The notes below the pieces were generated by a model that did no database searches, was not told the origin of the DNA, and saw only the letters and a program-made list of their open reading frames with translations. A program made the translations under genes and the position numbers. 64,000 nt of DNA, taken from JBJEXX01 sp051886215. Lineage in GTDB: Bacteria > Bacillota_I > Bacilli_A > RF39 > UBA660. Each line of letters opens with the position of its first letter. Position 1 is the first letter of the stretch. Location: positions 1 to 64,000 of the forward strand of contig JBJEXX010000016.1 in assembly GCA_051886215.1 (NCBI GenBank). Reading direction: 5' to 3'. This document shows positions 62,219-64,000 of the stretch, one piece after another.

Positions 62219-63640
62219 ATGGAAAAGAAAAAAACAAATAGCAAAAAAACTACTTCAAAGATTGATACAAGCAAAAAAGTAGTTGATTCTGTAGAAAAAG
62301 ATGATAATCTAAAAAAGATTATTGCCGCAATTGTAGTAATTGCATTATTATTGATTGCTTTAATTTCATTTAAAGCATGTTCTAAAGAAGAAGAACAACC
62401 TAAAAAAGATGAAGAGATAATAGAAAAGGAAGAAGTTGTTGAAGAAACAACAGAACCAGAAGATACTTCATCTTATATACCAACTGCAGTAGTTAATGTA
62501 GTAGAAAATAAAACAACTACATCTGCAGCAGCAGTTGTTTCTCAACCAGTTGAGAAGAAAAATTTAGTTATTCGTATAAAATTACCAGGAAATTTAGTGG
62601 CTGATGGAACTGAAAAAGCTTCAGAAATAGTTTTTGAAGATGAAGAAGGTAACGAAGTTGAAATAACTGATTATACAGTAGTTTATACTAATGAAGATGG
62701 TACTGAATTAGAAGGTGCTCCAACTGAAATTGGAATATATACAGTAACTGTTACATTTGGAGGTAATGATGAGTATGAAGCAAATACTGCTACAGCAACT
62801 TTTGAAATAGTAAAAGCACCAATTGCAGTAAGCGATTATGATTCATTCGAGCTTGCTTTAGAAGAAGCTGAAGATGGTGATACAATTGTTGTTGACTCAG
62901 TAATTGAGGATGATATTACAATTGATAAATCTATTATCCTAACAGGTACAGAAGAAAGTTTTATTGCTGGTAAAGTAGTAGTAACTGCAAGTGATGTGGT
63001 TATAGATTCAGTAACTATTAAAGATATTAGTACTGGAGTAGATACAGGAAAAGGAAATGGTATAGCATTAGTTAAAGTTGAAACTACAGGTGATTTTACA
63101 TTTACAAATAATACAATTGAATCTATAACTGGTAAAGCATATAATGCATTATTTATTAATGCTGAAGGTATTGTGACAATTGAAAACAACACATTCGGAG
63201 ATACAGATAATAATATATATAATACAATTGAATTATCTTCTGCAACTCCATTAAAAGATGGTAGTTCAATAAGTGGAAACTATTTTGCTAACGAAGGAAA
63301 TAGCCATAATCAAATAAATATTTATAACTTTGAAGATGGTGCAACTATTAATCTATCTAATAACACATTTGAATATTCTGCAAATGGCTACCGTATTGCT
63401 AATATTGGTGGAAAGACTGTTAATATAGATATGACTAATAATACATATAATACTACAGATTCTTATGTTGATTATGCTGGATTAATTTGCTTCCAACCAT
63501 GGCCAGGTGAAAGTGTTGATTATTCAAATATGACTATTGATATGACTGGATTAACAAATAATAGTGGTGAAGAACAAATATATTATTATTATGATGCTAC
63601 AAGACAAGATGAAATAGTTGAAGCAAATATTATTAGATAA
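62219..63640 (+). CDS. Membrane-anchored beta-helix surface protein
   Basis: 473 aa. Lys/Ser/Thr-rich cytoplasmic start, membrane helix at about 37-55 (IIAAIVVIALLLIALISF), acidic linker, and an Ig/MBG-like domain at about 115-195 (RIKLPGNLVADGTEKASEI, YTVTVTFGGNDEYEANTATATF). From about 200 to 460 is a right-handed beta-helix: YDSFELALEEAEDGDTIVVDS, then ladder turns FTNNTIES, IENNTFGD, SGNYFANE, LSNNTFEYS, MTNNTYNT. This Asn-ladder is the pectate-lyase/parallel-helix plan; no catalytic Asp/Arg set is evident, so it may bind or coat rather than cut. Confidence 0.75.
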   Translation: MEKKKTNSKKTTSKIDTSKKVVDSVEKDDNLKKIIAAIVVIALLLIALISFKACSKEEEQPKKDEEIIEKEEVVEETTEPEDTSSYIPTAVVNVVENKTTTSAAAVVSQPVEKKNLVIRIKLPGNLVADGTEKASEIVFEDEEGNEVEITDYTVVYTNEDGTELEGAPTEIGIYTVTVTFGGNDEYEANTATATFEIVKAPIAVSDYDSFELALEEAEDGDTIVVDSVIEDDITIDKSIILTGTEESFIAGKVVVTASDVVIDSVTIKDISTGVDTGKGNGIALVKVETTGDFTFTNNTIESITGKAYNALFINAEGIVTIENNTFGDTDNNIYNTIELSSATPLKDGSSISGNYFANEGNSHNQINIYNFEDGATINLSNNTFEYSANGYRIANIGGKTVNIDMTNNTYNTTDSYVDYAGLICFQPWPGESVDYSNMTIDMTGLTNNSGEEQIYYYYDATRQDEIVEANIIR

Positions 63641-63644
63641 TTTA

Positions 63645-63668
63645 GAAGACTAGAAATAGTCTTTTTTA
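63645..63668 (+). terminator. Intrinsic terminator
   Basis: GAAGACTA (63645-63652), GAAA tetraloop, TAGTCTTT (63657-63664), then T. Confidence 0.9.
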
Positions 63669-63676
63669 ATTTGCTA

Positions 63677-63685
63677 TGATATAAT
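63677..63685 (+). promoter_or_regulatory. Extended -10 promoter
   Basis: TGATATAAT (TATAAT at 63680-63685), directly after the terminator and 18 bases before the start. Confidence 0.55.
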
Positions 63686-63703
63686 CAATAAAGAGGTGAT
63701 ACT

Positions 63704-64000
63704 ATGAGTAAAGTTATAGTTATAGGAGGCGGTGCATCTGGTTTAGTCTCAGCTATTTATGCATCTAAAAATAATGAAGTAACAATTATAGAAAAAAATG
63801 ATATATGTGGTAAAAAGATTTTAGTAACAGGTAATGGTAGGTGTAATTATTATAATGCTTTTCAAGATTTAAAGCATTATAATGAAAGTGCTAGAAATTT
63901 TTTAAAAAATGTAATCACAATAGAAAATCAGCAAGAAGTATTATCTTTCTTTGAGTCTATAGGAATTATACCTCGTATTAAGAATGGCTATTTTTATCCA
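63704..64000 (+). CDS. BaiN/HI0933-type NAD(P)/FAD-dependent flavoprotein (partial)
   Basis: First 99 codons only; the gene runs off the window. VIVIGGGASGLVSAIYASK is the FAD dinucleotide loop, and KNDICGKKILVTGNGRCNYYNA is the HI0933/YhiN/BaiN signature (GKK, GNGRCN). FFESIGIIPRIKNGYFYP continues the family pattern. Members include reductases acting on bile-acid intermediates and others of unknown substrate. Ribosome site AGAGGTGAT. Confidence 0.92.
   Translation, partial: MSKVIVIGGGASGLVSAIYASKNNEVTIIEKNDICGKKILVTGNGRCNYYNAFQDLKHYNESARNFLKNVITIENQQEVLSFFESIGIIPRIKNGYFYP

Noticed and set aside
62836..63192. 118-codon open frame on the minus strand.
   Set aside because: Shadow of the beta-helix gene; Ser/Val/Thr-rich with no ribosome site.
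1..64000. CRISPR array.
   Set aside because: No regularly spaced identical short repeats with unique spacers were seen; the repeats found are protein repeats (ChW, Big2, InlB type).
1..64000. Mycoplasma-type code with TGA as Trp.
   Set aside because: TGA ends several clear genes (for example 42533-44644, 30026-30916) and Trp is coded by TGG.

Overview
The window comes from a very AT-rich, Gram-positive, low-GC Bacillota (Firmicutes), probably an uncultivated gut member of the Bacilli or a related class. The evidence is AGGAGG-type ribosome sites, a T-box leader, a ChW-repeat lysozyme, LCP/VanW/LemA/DUF2207 envelope proteins, ComEA/ComEC, and a small acid-soluble spore protein (SspI) that points to an endospore former or a recent descendant of one. 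TGA is used as a stop, so this is the standard bacterial code and not a Mycoplasma code. Promoters are mostly TTTACA or TTGTAA, a 17-base spacer, then TATAAT, often with an extended TGn.

Region 1 (1-3780) holds a gene tail, tRNA-Ala(TGC), and small accessory genes: a KilA-N protein, a holin-like peptide, a helical-bundle protein and a membrane-anchored XRE regulator. Region 2 (3779-6763) is a T-box-controlled hisS-aspS operon. Its HisRS has a Cys/His-rich tail and its AspRS is of the short archaeal type. Region 3 (6800-21750) is a surface/cell-wall block: an NlpC/P60 hydrolase, Big2 proteins, an HExxH metalloprotease coupled to a trypsin-fold protein that has lost its catalytic residues, an InlB/Flg_new repeat protein, an LCP ligase, a dockerin-bearing glucosaminidase next to a membrane-anchored Ig-like protein, and a holin-endolysin pair. 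Region 4 (21758-30011) carries an unusual sigma factor with a ~200-residue insertion, VanW, mscL, a TasA-like protein, an FtsW/RodA protein, comEA and comEC.

Region 5 (29430-34345) is an accessory spot at the 3' end of comEC. A DUF1016 nuclease-like gene is followed by a wrecked gene, then a decayed second copy of the comEC tail, a second DUF1016 gene and a metallopeptidase gene. Region 6 (34323-37867) has yigZ, sspI, lemA and a DUF2207 gene.

Region 7 (37932-62082) is a large surface-glycan locus: glycosyltransferases, an ABC exporter pair (Wzt/Wzm type), a DUF2142 membrane protein, a second module with a polyprenyl-phosphate-type GT2, DUF2304, a GT4 and a Wzx-like flippase, a LicD decoration cassette (LicD, class V aminotransferase, cytidylyltransferase fused to a Gfo/Idh domain, LicD, GNAT), a GH25 lysozyme with twelve ChW repeats, and the complete dTDP-L-rhamnose operon (rmlA-C-D-B). 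The genes make sense together: rmlACDB supplies dTDP-rhamnose, the transferases build one or two polymers, Wzm/Wzt or the flippase exports them, the LCP protein could attach them to peptidoglycan, and the LicD cassette would add a CDP-activated phospho-substituent. The window closes with a membrane-anchored beta-helix protein and the start of a BaiN/HI0933-type flavoprotein.

The best candidates for undescribed biology are the LicD/aminotransferase/cytidylyltransferase-fusion cassette, the comEC-tail/DUF1016 duplication, the sigma factor with a large insertion, the pseudoprotease pair and the metal-binding tail on HisRS. All domain calls are from reading the sequence; no database search was run.
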